Assembly (NCBI GenBank): GCA_017558425.1 | Contig: JAFYVD010000053.1 | Coordinates: 1 to 31,118 of the forward strand | Origin: Clostridia bacterium | Lineage (GTDB): Bacteria; Bacillota_A; Clostridia; RUG12999 | DNA length: 31,118 nucleotides | Direction of reading: 5' to 3' | In this document: piece after piece, positions 30,304 through 31,118 of the stretch | Numbering within the stretch: position 1 is the stretch's first letter | Layout: each line of letters opens with the position of its first letter | Program-made: the position numbers and the translations under genes | The notes under the pieces: generated by a model | Seen by the model: the letters and a program-made list of their open reading frames with translations, nothing else | Databases searched by the model: none | Told to the model about the DNA's origin: nothing

Positions 30304-30332
30304 ATTATATCACACTATTTTTCTTTTTGCAA
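30304..30332 (-). promoter_or_regulatory. Sigma-A promoter of rplS
   Basis: On the minus strand TTGCAA (30332-30327) and TATAAT (30309-30304) are exactly 17 bases apart. A/T tracts directly upstream could act as an UP element, as expected for a ribosomal protein gene. Confidence 0.85.
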
Positions 30333-30411
30333 GTGTTTTTTGAAATTTTTTCAAATTTTTTTACAATTATTTTTTATAAGAAATAATATTTGCCGTTTTT
30401 GCCTTTTTATA

Positions 30412-30440
30412 TTGACAAAAATTTGTTGCAATGCTATATT
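30412..30440 (+). promoter_or_regulatory. Sigma-A promoter of the GH28-like gene
   Basis: A perfect TTGACA (30412-30417), a 17-base spacer and TATATT (30435-30440) lie 37 bp before the ATG at 30478. The ribosome binding site GAGGAGGA (30463-30470) is close to optimal. Confidence 0.8.
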
Positions 30441-30477
30441 TAAACTAACAAATCAAACCGTTGAGGAGGAATGAACT

Positions 30478-31118
30478 ATGAGCTTTTTCAAAAATGGTTC
30501 AGAGGATATCGCAAGACTCATTAAACTAGGCATAGAAAACGGCACACGCCGTGCTGTAATTACATGCGACTGGGAAATAACCAGTGCAATCAGAATTCCA
30601 TCAGACTTCACTTTGATTCTGGACAACTGTCACCTTAAAATGGCCGACGGAACTTTTGACAATATGTTTGTCAACGAACACCACGGAACTCCCGAAGGCA
30701 ACACAATTGCCGGAACGGATCACAACATATCCATAATCGGACGTGGTAATGTTATTCTTGACGGCGGACAGTATAACGGTCTTTCCGAAAAAACCTCCCT
30801 CAAAGATGGTATGCCTCATATTTCAAAAAACAACCTTCTCCTCTTTACAAATGTTGATGGTTTTCAGATCAGAAACCTTTCTTTCCACAATCAACGTTGG
30901 TGGGCGTGCAACTTTGTCTATTGCGCAAACGGAGAAATCACCGATATCAAATTCAAAGCAGATGACACATGCATCGACAAAAACGGAAATGTATATCACG
31001 GATTATCGACCGAACACTACTATGATATGTACGTGAAAAACTCAGACGGAATCGACCTGCGTCAGGGATGTCATCATATTCTGATTGAAAACATCTATGG
31101 ATTCACCGGAGATGATAC
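30478..31118 (+). CDS. GH28-like right-handed beta-helix protein (3' partial)
   Basis: The first 213 codons are present; the frame is still open at the window edge. GAGGAGGA lies seven bases before the ATG at 30478; the ATG at 30471 is in another frame. The sequence has beta-helix rungs (FTLILDNCHLKMADG, ISIIGRGNVILDGG, LLLFTNVDGFQIRNLSFHN) and then KADDTCIDKNG, NSDGIDLRQGCHHILIENI and GFTGDD. The last two resemble the NxDG and GDD catalytic region of GH28 polygalacturonase-type enzymes, with Asp residues as candidate acids. No signal peptide, so probably intracellular. Family members cleave galacturonan or related glycosides; substrate cannot be fixed from a fragment. It is divergent from rplS. 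Confidence 0.82.
   Translation, partial: MSFFKNGSEDIARLIKLGIENGTRRAVITCDWEITSAIRIPSDFTLILDNCHLKMADGTFDNMFVNEHHGTPEGNTIAGTDHNISIIGRGNVILDGGQYNGLSEKTSLKDGMPHISKNNLLLFTNVDGFQIRNLSFHNQRWWACNFVYCANGEITDIKFKADDTCIDKNGNVYHGLSTEHYYDMYVKNSDGIDLRQGCHHILIENIYGFTGDD

Overview
The window looks like chromosomal DNA from a gut-type Clostridia (low-to-moderate GC Firmicutes). The basis is strong AGGAGG-type ribosome binding sites, consensus sigma-A promoters (TTGnnn-17/18-TATAAT), Rho-independent terminators with U tails, cupin-AraC regulators paired with sugar enzymes, and an EP-linker/DUF11/NlpC-P60 surface protein. I cannot name the species from sequence alone. No rRNA, tRNA, CRISPR array, transposase or phage gene was seen.

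Layout. (1) 1-2877: 3' part of a large secreted multidomain protein ending at a shared bidirectional terminator (2882-2909). (2) 2918-18103: an accessory carbohydrate region of several small transcription units. Unit A (minus) is a Gfo/Idh/MocA dehydrogenase plus an IolE-like sugar isomerase, divergent from an AraC regulator that is followed by a parallel beta-helix glycosidase candidate. A roughly 300-bp palindromic, MITE-like element (7975-8272) then fills the gap before the convergent unit B (minus), an alpha/beta hydrolase plus an integral-membrane E2-acyltransferase-like protein. Unit C (minus) is an AraC regulator, a glycerate kinase and a LacZ-type GH2 beta-galactosidase. Divergent from it is unit D (plus), a TIM-barrel protein of no family I recognise and an AGE-family sugar 2-epimerase. 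(3) 18168-30223: a housekeeping block entirely on the minus strand. Read in transcription order it is rplS, lepB, rbgA/ylqF, nth, uvrB, uvrA, gpsA, SGNH esterase, HAD phosphatase, murA, walJ. Many genes overlap by 4 nt, and separate promoters serve rplS and murA-walJ. (4) 30478-31118: start of a GH28-like beta-helix protein with its own consensus promoter, where accessory carbohydrate genes resume.

How the genes fit together. None of the carbohydrate enzymes with a visible N-terminus (GH2, beta-helix protein, TIM-barrel protein, AGE epimerase, dehydrogenase, isomerase, GH28-like protein) shows a signal peptide. The region therefore looks like intracellular processing of imported oligosaccharides, under two local AraC regulators whose divergent intergenic regions carry direct repeats. 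No transporter gene is present, so uptake must be encoded elsewhere. The housekeeping block covers peptidoglycan precursor synthesis, phospholipid precursor synthesis, excision repair, protein export and ribosome assembly.

Most notable points: the palindromic element at the 7.97-8.27 kb convergent junction; the membrane E2-like protein whose catalytic His is replaced by Glu; the unassigned TIM-barrel protein; and a 21-bp-spaced direct repeat next to a consensus promoter at the first AraC gene. I did not find a clearly new multi-gene defence or mobile system.
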